64,000 nt of DNA. Origin: an uncultured Ruminococcus sp. (GTDB taxonomy: Bacteria; Bacillota; Clostridia; Oscillospirales; Ruminococcaceae). Of this stretch, positions 24,813-33,537 are shown piece by piece (the first letter of the stretch is position 1; each line of letters begins with the position of its first letter). The stretch spans positions 310,001-374,000 of the forward strand of contig CAKSAK010000003.1 of the NCBI GenBank assembly GCA_934435205.1. The letters are read 5' to 3'. Below the pieces are notes generated by a model. It was not told where the DNA came from. It did not search any database and saw only the letters and a program-made list of their open reading frames with translations. A program made the position numbers and the translations under genes.

Positions 24813-26501
24813 TTACATAGACTCTGGGCAAGTTATCTTGAGCATATCAAGAATATTCTTTATTACCTGCTTAACTGCAAGTGAAAGTGAAAGCCTCGCC
24901 TGCATAACGCTCTCGTCTTCTCCCATGATACGGCAATTGTTATAGAACTTGTGATACATTGTAGCAAGGTCTATAACATACTTTGTTACCTTAGCTGGGT
25001 CATAAGCCTTTGCAGCTTCGTTTATAACGTTCGGCAGAGTAGCAAGATGTTTTATCATCTCCTGCTCCTCAGGGGCTGTGAGCACGCTGAGAGCCGTCTT
25101 GTCAAGGCTCTTTACTTCAATGCCCTCTTCGTTCATCTTTTTAAGGACAGAACAAATTCTTGCGTGAGCATACTGTACATAATAAACAGGGTTCTGGCTT
25201 GTCTGAGATACAGCAAGGTCAAGGTCAAAATCAAAGTGAGAATTAGGCTCACGGAGATTGAAGAAAAATCTTGCTGCGTCTATCGGTATTTCGTCAAGAA
25301 GAGTTGACAGAGTGATAGCTTTACCTGAACGCTTGGAAAGCTTATACTTCTCACCGTTACGGACGAGGTTTACCATCTGCATGATAACAATGTCAAGTCT
25401 GTCAGCGTCAACGCCAAGAGCCGTCATGGACGCCTTTATTCTTGCGATGTAGCCGTGGTGGTCGGCACCGAAAATATCTACAGCCTTATCGAATTTTCTT
25501 ACTGCAAGTTTGTTGTAGTGATATGCGATATCAGGCACAAGATATGTTGGCACACCGTTTTCACGAACGAGAACTCTATCCTTTTCGTCACCGAAATCTG
25601 TTGTCTTGAACCAAAGTGCACCGTCTTTTTCATAGGTATGACCGCTTGCTTTGAGCTGTTCGATAACTCTCTGAACTGAGCCGTCCTTATGAAGCGTGCT
25701 TTCGTTGAACCACTTGTCATACTGTATTCTATATTTGCCAAGATCGTCGTGAAGCTTCTGAATGTTCTTTGGCAGAGCAAAATCGCAAAGTGCCTGACGG
25801 CGTTCCTCGCTGTCTGCATTAACATACTTGTCACCGTATATCTCGTTGAAAGCATTTGCATGGTCGATTATATCCTGACCTTGATAAGCGTCCTCCGGAA
25901 GCTCCGTTTCAGGCTTATATATCTGGAGATATCTAACTTCAAGTGAAGTCTTGAACTTCTCTATCTGATTGCCAGCGTCATTGATATAGAACTCTCTTGC
26001 TACCTTATATCCAGCCTTTTCAAGAACAGACGCAAGACAATCGCCTATAGCACCGCCTCTTGCGTTGCCTATGTGCATTGGACCTGTTGGATTTGCAGAA
26101 ACAAATTCTACAAGAACGCTCTTGCCTGTGCCAAGGTCAGTTTCACCGTATTTCTCTTTCTGCTCCAAAACAGCGGCAACTACAGTTGCATACCATTCAG
26201 GAGAATAGAAAAAGTTGATGAACCCCGAACCTGCCACTTCACATCTTGCAAAGTATGAGCCGTTGAGGTCTATCTTTGACACGATAGCTTCTGCTATTTT
26301 TCTTGGATTGTTTCTGAAAGGTCTTGCACACACCATTGCGGCATTAGTGGAAACGTCACCGTTTTTTGAATCGGCAGGTATCTCCGTATTAAATGCAGGA
26401 ACAGGCTCTGCTGGAAACGTTCCGTCTGCAACAAGCTCGCCCATAGCCTTCATTACAAGCTCCTTAGCCTGAATAAATGCGTCGCTTATGAGATTAGTCA
26501 T
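24813..26501 (-). CDS. argS: Arginyl-tRNA synthetase
   Basis: 562 residues. Charges tRNA-Arg. N-terminal Arg-S domain, class I signature FVSANPTGPMHIGNARGG (HIGH as HIGN), and KLSKRSGKAITLSTLLDE (the KMSKS region), then the DALR anticodon-binding domain. Start at 26501 by alignment with family N termini. Last gene of ddl-murI-DUF1934-argS; the terminator at 24771 follows. Confidence 0.97.
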   Translation of the reverse strand: MTNLISDAFIQAKELVMKAMGELVADGTFPAEPVPAFNTEIPADSKNGDVSTNAAMVCARPFRNNPRKIAEAIVSKIDLNGSYFARCEVAGSGFINFFYSPEWYATVVAAVLEQKEKYGETDLGTGKSVLVEFVSANPTGPMHIGNARGGAIGDCLASVLEKAGYKVAREFYINDAGNQIEKFKTSLEVRYLQIYKPETELPEDAYQGQDIIDHANAFNEIYGDKYVNADSEERRQALCDFALPKNIQKLHDDLGKYRIQYDKWFNESTLHKDGSVQRVIEQLKASGHTYEKDGALWFKTTDFGDEKDRVLVRENGVPTYLVPDIAYHYNKLAVRKFDKAVDIFGADHHGYIARIKASMTALGVDADRLDIVIMQMVNLVRNGEKYKLSKRSGKAITLSTLLDEIPIDAARFFFNLREPNSHFDFDLDLAVSQTSQNPVYYVQYAHARICSVLKKMNEEGIEVKSLDKTALSVLTAPEEQEMIKHLATLPNVINEAAKAYDPAKVTKYVIDLATMYHKFYNNCRIMGEDESVMQARLSLSLAVKQVIKNILDMLKITCPESM

Positions 26502-26528
26502 ATTATTTTTCCGTCCTTCCAAATATAA

Positions 26529-26966
26529 TTATGCGACAACATTTGCCGCTTTTACTTCTATAGCTATCTCAAAATCACCGATATAGCTTGAATTGACATC
26601 TAAAACATAGTGAAAGAAGAGCATTCCACCGTTTTCGTCAAGATCTGATCTTATGGTTTTAGCGGTTATGCCTATCATAAAATCACCGTATGGAGTGCCA
26701 TAAACGCAATGCTGCTTTTCGCCTATATCAACAACAAGATTCGCTTCAACAGTTCCGGTTCTGTTCATAGTCACCTTGCGGCAGCCCTCGGTTTCTAGCG
26801 TTGTAACGCTTCCTTCAAATCCTGTTGCCTCAGACTCCTCATACGATATGCGATATCCTTTTTCGGTTGCTTCGTAAAGTCCTGCTGAGATAAGCTCTGT
26901 TTCTTCTTTAGTATTACCGTCGCTTTGACGGCTAACAAGTTTTATTGATACTTCCTTGCTGGTCAA
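26529..26966 (-). CDS. DUF1934 (YwiB-like) protein
   Basis: 145 residues, a lipocalin-like beta barrel by family. Typical blocks are ISYEESEATGFEGSVTTLET, GEKQHCVYGTPYGDFMIGI and HYVLDVNSSYIGDFEIAIEV. B. subtilis ywiB also sits directly upstream of argS, and the same order occurs here. Function unknown. Confidence 0.9.
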   Translation of the reverse strand: MTSKEVSIKLVSRQSDGNTKEETELISAGLYEATEKGYRISYEESEATGFEGSVTTLETEGCRKVTMNRTGTVEANLVVDIGEKQHCVYGTPYGDFMIGITAKTIRSDLDENGGMLFFHYVLDVNSSYIGDFEIAIEVKAANVVA

Positions 26967-26981
26967 ATAAAATCCTCCAGT

Positions 26982-27791
26982 TTACAGCTTAAGGCTGCAT
27001 TTTGATATTTGTGCATTGATATTGTTTCCCAGAAAGCGTTCAACATTCTCAGAAAACAGCTCAACGCTGTCGGTACAGTAAAGCTCAAGGCTCTCACGTT
27101 CTTCTCTTTCAGCCGTATCATCACTGTATGAAAGGGAGTTGAGTGCATATTTTGCAAGCTCTGCACCTGATGAAACAAGTGTTACGCCCTCGCCCATTAT
27201 ATCTGAAATTAGTTCAGTGAGGTGTGGATAGTGAGTACAGCCGAGAATAAGCGTATCAACGCCTTCTTTTTTCATTATTTCAAGATACTCCTGTGCGATA
27301 TACCTTGCAGGAACGCAATCAGGGGCAGTATAGCCATTCTCTACAAGCGGTACAAACATAGGACAAGCCTTGCCGACCACCTTGATGTTAGGGTTAATGC
27401 TTCTTATAGCTTTGCCGTAAATGCCGCTCTTTATGGTCGCACTTGTGGCTATAACGCCTATCCTGTTATTCTTTGTAGCAGAGCAGGCAGCCTTTACAGC
27501 TGGCTCAACAACTCCGCTTATGGAGATATCTGACTTTATATCCATTGCAGGTAATACAGAAGAAACTGTACCGCAAGCAACGAGTATCATTTTAACGTTA
27601 TGCTGTTTAAGAAACTCTATATCCTGTCTTGCATAGCTCATTATAGTCTCTCTGCTTTTTGAGCCGTATGGCACTCTTGCCGTGTCGCCAAGATAAACGA
27701 TATTTTCATTTGGCAGAAGCTTTATAAGTTCTTTCACACAGGTAAGCCCGCCAACTCCTGAGTCGAAAACTCCAATGGCGGCGTTATTCAT
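26982..27791 (-). CDS. murI: Glutamate racemase
   Basis: 269 residues. Makes D-glutamate for peptidoglycan. FDSGVGGLTCVKEL at the N terminus, proton-acid Cys in LVACGTVSSVLP and the second catalytic Cys in LILGCTHYPHLTEL. The first Cys motif reads ACGTVSS instead of the common ACNTA(S/T)A. ATG at 27791 has GGAGGT 5 nt upstream and overlaps the end of ddl by 8 nt, coupling two D-amino-acid wall-precursor steps. Confidence 0.95.
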   Translation of the reverse strand: MNNAAIGVFDSGVGGLTCVKELIKLLPNENIVYLGDTARVPYGSKSRETIMSYARQDIEFLKQHNVKMILVACGTVSSVLPAMDIKSDISISGVVEPAVKAACSATKNNRIGVIATSATIKSGIYGKAIRSINPNIKVVGKACPMFVPLVENGYTAPDCVPARYIAQEYLEIMKKEGVDTLILGCTHYPHLTELISDIMGEGVTLVSSGAELAKYALNSLSYSDDTAEREERESLELYCTDSVELFSENVERFLGNNINAQISKCSLKL

Positions 27792-28866
27792 AATCGACCT
27801 CCGCCTTATCAAGTGCCAGCTTGATAAGCTTATCTTCCTGCTGTGCAGGGGTCATTCCCTCATACTGCATAAGCTGTGGATACATACTTATAGGCGTGTG
27901 ACCTGGAAGAGTATTTATCTCGTTAAGAATAACAGTGCCGTCTTTCATAAGGAAGAAATCTACTCTTGAAAGTCCGCTGCAGCCCATTGCTCTGTATGCC
28001 TTGACAGCCGTCTTTCTTATTTCTTCAATGCTCTCCTCGCTCATTCTTGCAGGGATAAGCGTTTTGGAAGCGGCGTCATTATATTTTGCGTCAAAATCGT
28101 AAAACTCGTCATTTGCGGAGCATACCTCGCCGACAGTTGAAGCAAAAGGCTCGTCATTGCCCATTACCGCACACTCGCACTCCATGCCAACTATAGTTTC
28201 TTCTACAATGACCTTGCTGTCATGAGCAAACGCAAGCTTGATAGCAGATTTAAGCTCATCTCTGTTTTTAGCTTTTGAAACTCCTACGGAAGAGCCGCAG
28301 TTTGCAGGCTTGACAAACATTGGATAGCCAAGCTTGCTTTCCATTTCGTCGCACTTTTCGTCAAGATGTGAAAGCTCTGAGGTTATAATGCCTACCCACT
28401 TTGCTGTCTTTATGCCGTTTGCGTCAAGAACTGTGTGTGTAAGTCCCTTATCCATGCAGTTAGCAGAAGATATGCAGTCACAGCCTACAAATGGTATCTC
28501 AGCAAGCTGGAAAAGTCCCTGAATAGTACCGTCCTCACCGTTCTTGCCGTGAAGAACAGGGAAAATGACATCTACCTTTACATTCTGATATTCACCGTTT
28601 TCACCAAGAGCGATAAAGCCCTTGTGAAGAGGGTCAGGACTGAGAACGCATGGAACGTTATCCGGGTGCTGTTCCCACTTGTTTGACGCAATATCGTCAA
28701 CATCTCCTATATATTTCATCCAGTGACCTTTTTTTGTTATTCCGATACAAATAACATCATATTTGTCCTTTGGTATACTCTTTATAACGTGAGTTGCAGA
28801 AACAACAGATACGTCGTGTTCGTTTGATTTTCCGCCAAAAATAACGGCAACTCGGATCTTAGACAT
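27784..28866 (-). CDS. ddl: D-alanine--D-alanine ligase
   Basis: 360 residues. Joins two D-Ala for the peptidoglycan stem. ATP-grasp fold: IFGGKSNEHDVSVVSATHV at the N terminus, LGYPMFVKPANCGSSVGVSK (ATP-binding), MGCSGLSRVDFFL and LNEINTLPGHTPISMYP. The Tyr/Phe residue choice for D-Ala versus D-Lac could not be settled by eye. ATG at 28866 with AAAGGACG upstream. Confidence 0.96.
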   Translation of the reverse strand: MSKIRVAVIFGGKSNEHDVSVVSATHVIKSIPKDKYDVICIGITKKGHWMKYIGDVDDIASNKWEQHPDNVPCVLSPDPLHKGFIALGENGEYQNVKVDVIFPVLHGKNGEDGTIQGLFQLAEIPFVGCDCISSANCMDKGLTHTVLDANGIKTAKWVGIITSELSHLDEKCDEMESKLGYPMFVKPANCGSSVGVSKAKNRDELKSAIKLAFAHDSKVIVEETIVGMECECAVMGNDEPFASTVGEVCSANDEFYDFDAKYNDAASKTLIPARMSEESIEEIRKTAVKAYRAMGCSGLSRVDFFLMKDGTVILNEINTLPGHTPISMYPQLMQYEGMTPAQQEDKLIKLALDKAEVDYE

Positions 28867-28899
28867 AAAAATTCGTCCTTTCTGAATTGGTATCATAAT

Positions 28900-28928
28900 A
28901 TTATAACATATTTACACTTAAATTGCAA
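28900..28928 (-). promoter_or_regulatory. Promoter of ddl-murI-DUF1934-argS
   Basis: Minus strand: -35 TTGCAA (28923-28928), 17-bp spacer, -10 TATAAT (28900-28905). Confidence 0.8.
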
Positions 28929-28992
28929 ATCTTTTTATGCCAAAATATACGCAAAACTACCTTGAATATTGTGTTTATTGCATAAGGCAGGG

Positions 28993-29766
28993 CTATTTGC
29001 TATAGACAGCGACCTTTTCAAAACTCATATTGCCGCCGAATATATCAAGTGCAGAGCCAACAGTGAAGTCTATTTTCCCTTTTCCAAGCTCTTTCAGGGT
29101 ATCCAGATCCTCAAATGATGAAATTCCTCCGGCATAGGTCGACGGAATAGTGCAGTATTCTCCCATTATTTTTGCTATCTGTGGCTCAATGCCCTTTGCT
29201 TTTCCCTCAGTATCAACGGCGTGGATAAGAAATTCATCGCAGTATCCTGAGAACATTTCTAGGGTCTGACTATTCATTTCAATATCTGTGAACTTCTGCC
29301 AACGGTCTGTCACCACATAATACTTTCCGTCTTTTTTCCGACAGGAAAGATCTAGCACAAGTCTGTTCTTACCTACTGTTTTCACAAGCCTGTTCAGATT
29401 GTCAAAGTTCACAGCTCCGTTTTTGAAAACAAAGCTTGTCACGATAACATGGCTTGCGCCCTTTTCAAGAAACTGTGCGGCGTTTTCGTCATTTATTCCG
29501 CCGCCTATCTGCAATCCGCCCTCAAATGCGGATAATGCACTGTAGGCTTGTTCGAGGTCTGCGTTATAAAAATCGCTGCCTGCTGGGTTTAATATAATAA
29601 TATGTCCGCCTGGCAGACCATATGACTTATAAAGTTTGCCATAATAAGCTCCGTCATATTCTGAAACGAAGTTATCCACAGCATAATTGTTTTTGTCAGA
29701 AAGGCTTCCGCCTACTATCTGTTTTACATTGCCGTTATGGATATCTATGCAAGGTCTGAATTTCAT
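28993..29766 (-). CDS. hisA: ProFAR isomerase HisA, eukaryotic (HIS6-like) type
   Basis: 257 residues. The opening KFRPCIDIHNGNVKQIVGGS, then GAYYGKLYKSYGLPGGHIII, GLQIGGGINDENA, VLDLSCRKKDGKYYVV and TYAGGISSFEDLD are those of the yeast HIS6 / plant type, clearly different from the usual bacterial HisA. It should isomerise ProFAR to PRFAR in histidine synthesis (TIM barrel). No other his gene is in the window; it sits 9 nt after a transglutaminase-like lipoprotein gene. Confidence 0.9.
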   Translation of the reverse strand: MKFRPCIDIHNGNVKQIVGGSLSDKNNYAVDNFVSEYDGAYYGKLYKSYGLPGGHIIILNPAGSDFYNADLEQAYSALSAFEGGLQIGGGINDENAAQFLEKGASHVIVTSFVFKNGAVNFDNLNRLVKTVGKNRLVLDLSCRKKDGKYYVVTDRWQKFTDIEMNSQTLEMFSGYCDEFLIHAVDTEGKAKGIEPQIAKIMGEYCTIPSTYAGGISSFEDLDTLKELGKGKIDFTVGSALDIFGGNMSFEKVAVYSK

Positions 29767-29775
29767 TGCTCTCTC

Positions 29776-30768
29776 CTATCTGAATTTTCTCATGTATATA
29801 ACTAAAACTATGTCATTGCCGTTATGCACACGCTGACAATAGACTTCATAGTCTGTATGCTTATCATGGAAGCTATCGAAAACTTTGCTAAGCCCCTTGA
29901 TGTTTCTCTCGTCAAAATTTGCATCTATCTGGTCGGCTTCACTGAATTGAAACTCACTCATATCTGATGTTACTGCAACGCTGTCCTGCATATTATCCAA
30001 AGCCTTTTCCATTATGCTTTCTATCTCGTCTAATGAGTTTATATTCGTAACTGTCTGCATAATATAGCTGAACTCTGTGCTGTCTGTATCAGGAAGCTCT
30101 GAATCGTCCCAGACGTGTTTTGTTTTCATGTATTCTTTTGAGACGTTAAAATACTTGTGCCTTACGGGTCTATCAGCAAAGTCAGGTATAGGATCGTCCC
30201 AGCAAGTGTCAACATAATACCAGCTTTCGCCTATTTGAACTATGTTCCATGAGTGATCGTCGCCCTCAAAATCTGTGGCGTATATGGTCTTGCAGGGTAT
30301 TTCCAGCATATCCATAAAAAGCTGAAACGTTGTGGAATAACCTGAGCATATTGCTTTTCCGTTTATAAGACAGCCGTATGGATTATCTGAGTTCGGCAGA
30401 CCGATTCCAAGTGCATTGAGATGTGCCTCGTCATAACTTGCACACTGCACTATAAAGTCATGTACGGCAAGTTCTTTTTCATAATCACTCATGTCAGGTG
30501 TGATAAGGTCATTTATTGCCGAAACTGCCTTGTTGTATATTTCAGTCTGCTTTTCGTCAAGACCCGATGTATTCCCTGTTAGGTATGCCTGTGAGATAGG
30601 TGTGCTGTCATAGTAGGTATCTGTGCGGTCACTGTGACTGTCAGGTTCGGACGCAGTTGTCACAGCAGACGAATTATCTACCACCGTTGTTGGCTTTGGC
30701 GACTCGGAACAGCTTGTCAGACAAAGCATTGCTGCTGACAAAAATAACAATATTCCTTTTATTTTCAC
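29776..30768 (-). CDS. Transglutaminase-like lipoprotein
   Basis: 330 residues from a GTG at 30768 (GGCGGTGA upstream). Signal peptide with lipobox MLCLTSC, a Ser/Thr/Asp-rich linker, then a transglutaminase-core domain: GKAICSGYSTTFQLFMDML with the catalytic Cys, GDDHSWNIVQIGESWYYVDT with the His, and the Asp of VDTCWDDP. Such surface proteins act as proteases or on cell-wall peptides; the substrate is unknown. A C-terminal domain of about 110 residues is unassigned. Probably co-transcribed with hisA. Confidence 0.87.
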   Translation of the reverse strand: MKIKGILLFLSAAMLCLTSCSESPKPTTVVDNSSAVTTASEPDSHSDRTDTYYDSTPISQAYLTGNTSGLDEKQTEIYNKAVSAINDLITPDMSDYEKELAVHDFIVQCASYDEAHLNALGIGLPNSDNPYGCLINGKAICSGYSTTFQLFMDMLEIPCKTIYATDFEGDDHSWNIVQIGESWYYVDTCWDDPIPDFADRPVRHKYFNVSKEYMKTKHVWDDSELPDTDSTEFSYIMQTVTNINSLDEIESIMEKALDNMQDSVAVTSDMSEFQFSEADQIDANFDERNIKGLSKVFDSFHDKHTDYEVYCQRVHNGNDIVLVIYMRKFR

Positions 30769-30804
30769 GTTTATCACCGCCCCGATAGTTCTATAACAAC
30801 AACT

Positions 30805-30833
30805 ATTATATAATATACGGCTGTTTGTGTCAA
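30805..30833 (-). promoter_or_regulatory. Promoter of the transglutaminase-hisA unit
   Basis: Minus strand: -35 TTGACA (30828-30833), 17-bp spacer, -10 TATAAT (30805-30810). Confidence 0.85.
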
Positions 30834-30936
30834 GTAATAACCTTGTTTGCATGAAAATTTATGCAGTATATGCGAGTATAACGTGTAAAAATATACACTA
30901 AAACGCTATAAAATCAAGCAAATGTTTATATTTACC

Positions 30937-30965
30937 TTGACAAAAATCGCAATTTGTTATAAAAT
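30937..30965 (+). promoter_or_regulatory. Promoter of acn-DUF-icd
   Basis: -35 TTGACA (30937-30942), 17-bp spacer, -10 TAAAAT (30960-30965), about 32 bp before the acn ATG. Confidence 0.75.
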
Positions 30966-31002
30966 ATTAATATCAGTTATTATTGAAAGGATTGTTGTTA
31001 CA

Positions 31003-32943
31003 ATGGGACTTACTTTAACAGAAAAAATACTTAAAGCACATCTTGTTGACGGCGAATTTGTTAAGGGTCAGGAGATCGGTATCCGTATCGACCAGACGCT
31101 TACTCAGGACGCAACAGGTACAATGGCTTATCTTGAATATGAGGCAATGGGCGTTCCTCGTGTCAGAACGGAAAAGTCTGTAGCTTATATCGACCACAAC
31201 ACGCTTCAGTCAGGCTTTGAGAATGCCGACGACCACAGATTTATCGGTTCTGTCTGCAAGAAGCACGGCATTTATTTCTCACGTCCTGGAAACGGTATCT
31301 GTCATCAGGTACACCTTGAGCGTTTCGGTATACCAGGTAAGACCCTTATAGGCTCTGACAGCCATACTCCAACAGGCGGTGGTATCGGAATGATCGCTAT
31401 CGGTGCAGGTGGACTTGATGTTGCAGTTGCAATGGGCGGCGGTGCTTATTACATCACATATCCTAAGATAGTAAAGGTAAACCTCACAGGCAAGCTTTCT
31501 CCATGGGTATCAGCTAAGGACGTTATCCTTGAAGTTCTCAGAAGAATGTCTGTAAAGGGCGGCGTAGGCAAAGTTATCGAATACTGCGGCGAGGGCGTAA
31601 AGACACTTACAGTTCCTGAGAGAGCAACTATCACAAACATGGGTGCTGAGCTTGGTGCAACTACATCTATCTTCCCTTCTGACGAAACAACACTTGCATT
31701 TCTGAAGGCTCAGGACAGAGCTGACGTATGGAGCGAGCTTAAGGCTGATGATGACGCTGTTTATGACGAACAGATAGATATCGATCTTTCACAACTCGTA
31801 CCACTGGCTGCCTGTCCTCATTCACCTGACAACGTTAAGAGCGTAAATGAGATCGGCAAGCTTAAAATAGATCAGGTTTGTATCGGTTCATGCACAAACT
31901 CTTCTTATGTTGACATGATGAAGGTGGCTCATATACTCAAGGGCAAGACAGTTGACCCTAGCGTTTCACTTGCGATCGCTCCAGGCTCAAAGCAGGTGCT
32001 TAACATGATCGCTGAGAACGGCGCACTTGCTGATATGATAGCAGCAGGCGCGAGAATACTTGAATCCGCTTGCGGTCCATGTATCGGTATGGGTCAGTCA
32101 CCTAACTCAAAGGGTGTTTCACTTAGAACATTCAACAGAAACTTCGAGGGACGTTCAGGCACAAAGGATGGTCAGATCTATCTGGTATCACCTGAAATGG
32201 CTGCTGTTTCAGCTCTCACAGGCTACCTCACTGACCCAAGAACACTTGGCGATATGCCTGAGTTCAAGCTTCCTGAGCATTTCAAGATAAATGACAACAT
32301 GGTTGTTCCGCCAGCTGACGAGGCTGATATGGACAGCGTTGAGGTTCTTAGAGGACCAAATATCAAGCCTTTCCCACAGACATCACCGCTTGATGACAGC
32401 ATTGATTGTCAGGTATCACTTAAGGTGGGCGACAACATCACAACAGACCACATCATGCCTGCCGGCGCAAAGATACTTCCGTTGCGTTCAAATATCCCTG
32501 CTATTTCACAGCACTGCTTTACAGTATGTGACGAGGACTTCCCAAGACGTGCAAAGAACATGGGCAAGTCAATAATCGTTGGCGGTTCAAACTATGGTCA
32601 GGGTTCATCAAGAGAACACGCAGCACTTGCTCCTCTCTATCTTGGAATAAAGGCTGTTCTTGTTAAGAGCTTTGCAAGAATACATAGAGCTAATCTTATT
32701 AACGCAGGTATCCTTCCGCTCACATTTGTAAATGAAGCTGACTATGACAAGATAAATCAGGGCGATGAGATCGTTCTTGCTGACGTTCGTGCAGACGTTG
32801 AGGCTGATATGTCTAAGCTTACTGTTGTAAACAAGACAACAGGTGCTGAGATACCTGTTCTCTGCGAGCTTACAGGCAGAACAAAGGATATTATCCTTGC
32901 AGGCGGTCTGCTTGACTACACAAGAGAACAGCTCTCAAAATAA
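31003..32943 (+). CDS. acn: Aconitate hydratase
   Basis: 646 residues. Interconverts citrate and isocitrate with a [4Fe-4S] cluster. Cluster cysteines lie in CIGSCTNSSYVDM and SACGPCIGMGQSP; substrate motifs GSDSHTPTGGGIGM and IIVGGSNYGQGSSREHAALA are present. The short single-chain form is common in Clostridia. ATG at 31003 has GAAAGGA 12 nt upstream. With icd downstream it forms the route from citrate to 2-oxoglutarate for glutamate synthesis. Confidence 0.95.
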   Translation: MGLTLTEKILKAHLVDGEFVKGQEIGIRIDQTLTQDATGTMAYLEYEAMGVPRVRTEKSVAYIDHNTLQSGFENADDHRFIGSVCKKHGIYFSRPGNGICHQVHLERFGIPGKTLIGSDSHTPTGGGIGMIAIGAGGLDVAVAMGGGAYYITYPKIVKVNLTGKLSPWVSAKDVILEVLRRMSVKGGVGKVIEYCGEGVKTLTVPERATITNMGAELGATTSIFPSDETTLAFLKAQDRADVWSELKADDDAVYDEQIDIDLSQLVPLAACPHSPDNVKSVNEIGKLKIDQVCIGSCTNSSYVDMMKVAHILKGKTVDPSVSLAIAPGSKQVLNMIAENGALADMIAAGARILESACGPCIGMGQSPNSKGVSLRTFNRNFEGRSGTKDGQIYLVSPEMAAVSALTGYLTDPRTLGDMPEFKLPEHFKINDNMVVPPADEADMDSVEVLRGPNIKPFPQTSPLDDSIDCQVSLKVGDNITTDHIMPAGAKILPLRSNIPAISQHCFTVCDEDFPRRAKNMGKSIIVGGSNYGQGSSREHAALAPLYLGIKAVLVKSFARIHRANLINAGILPLTFVNEADYDKINQGDEIVLADVRADVEADMSKLTVVNKTTGAEIPVLCELTGRTKDIILAGGLLDYTREQLSK

Positions 32944-32967
32944 TAAAGTCTGATATGGAGGTTTCCT

Positions 32968-33525
32968 ATGGGGATTTTCTCGAAACTTTTTGGCACAAAG
33001 GACAGCACACCGACCGTGAAAGACTATTCTTTCATTGCCGATATTGCCGCATTTATTACGGACAATGACAACGAAGTTGTTTCAAAGCTTCGTGAATGTG
33101 CAAGCGACCCTTGGGCTTATGCTGAGAAAAACACTTCAAGATATTTACAAAGAGGCATATTTGTTTCTGACAGGGAAGCAAATGATATTGACGATATCTG
33201 CTGGATTGGTATGATAGACGAACTTGAAGAAAACGGCTATCTCTTCCCTTGCGACTATTCAGAGGAGGTCGAGAATATTCTCTGGGGACTTTCACAGCTT
33301 AAAAACTACGGCTTGATCGAAAGCTATACAGACGACTTTGAGGCTGATGACGATGAGGACGCTGAGGCTTTTATACATAAGTTAAACAGCACTCTCAAAG
33401 GTGCTTGCATATGTATGATAGATATTGACAGCGACAGCTACGAGCTTATCATTGCAAGTCTTGACGTTTACAAAAAAATATCTGCGATAGCTAAAAACAA
33501 CGGATATTCCATTATTACTTTATAG
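32968..33525 (+). CDS. Hypothetical protein between acn and icd (DUF6630-like)
   Basis: 185 residues, acidic and soluble. Blocks DICWIGMIDELEENGYLFPC, ENILWGLSQLKNYGL and IIASLDVYKKISAIA recall DUF6630 proteins, a resemblance only. Good GGAGG site upstream. The short gaps on both sides place it in one transcript with aconitase and isocitrate dehydrogenase. Confidence 0.65.
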   Translation: MGIFSKLFGTKDSTPTVKDYSFIADIAAFITDNDNEVVSKLRECASDPWAYAEKNTSRYLQRGIFVSDREANDIDDICWIGMIDELEENGYLFPCDYSEEVENILWGLSQLKNYGLIESYTDDFEADDDEDAEAFIHKLNSTLKGACICMIDIDSDSYELIIASLDVYKKISAIAKNNGYSIITL

Positions 33526-33537
33526 GAGGTCTTACCA

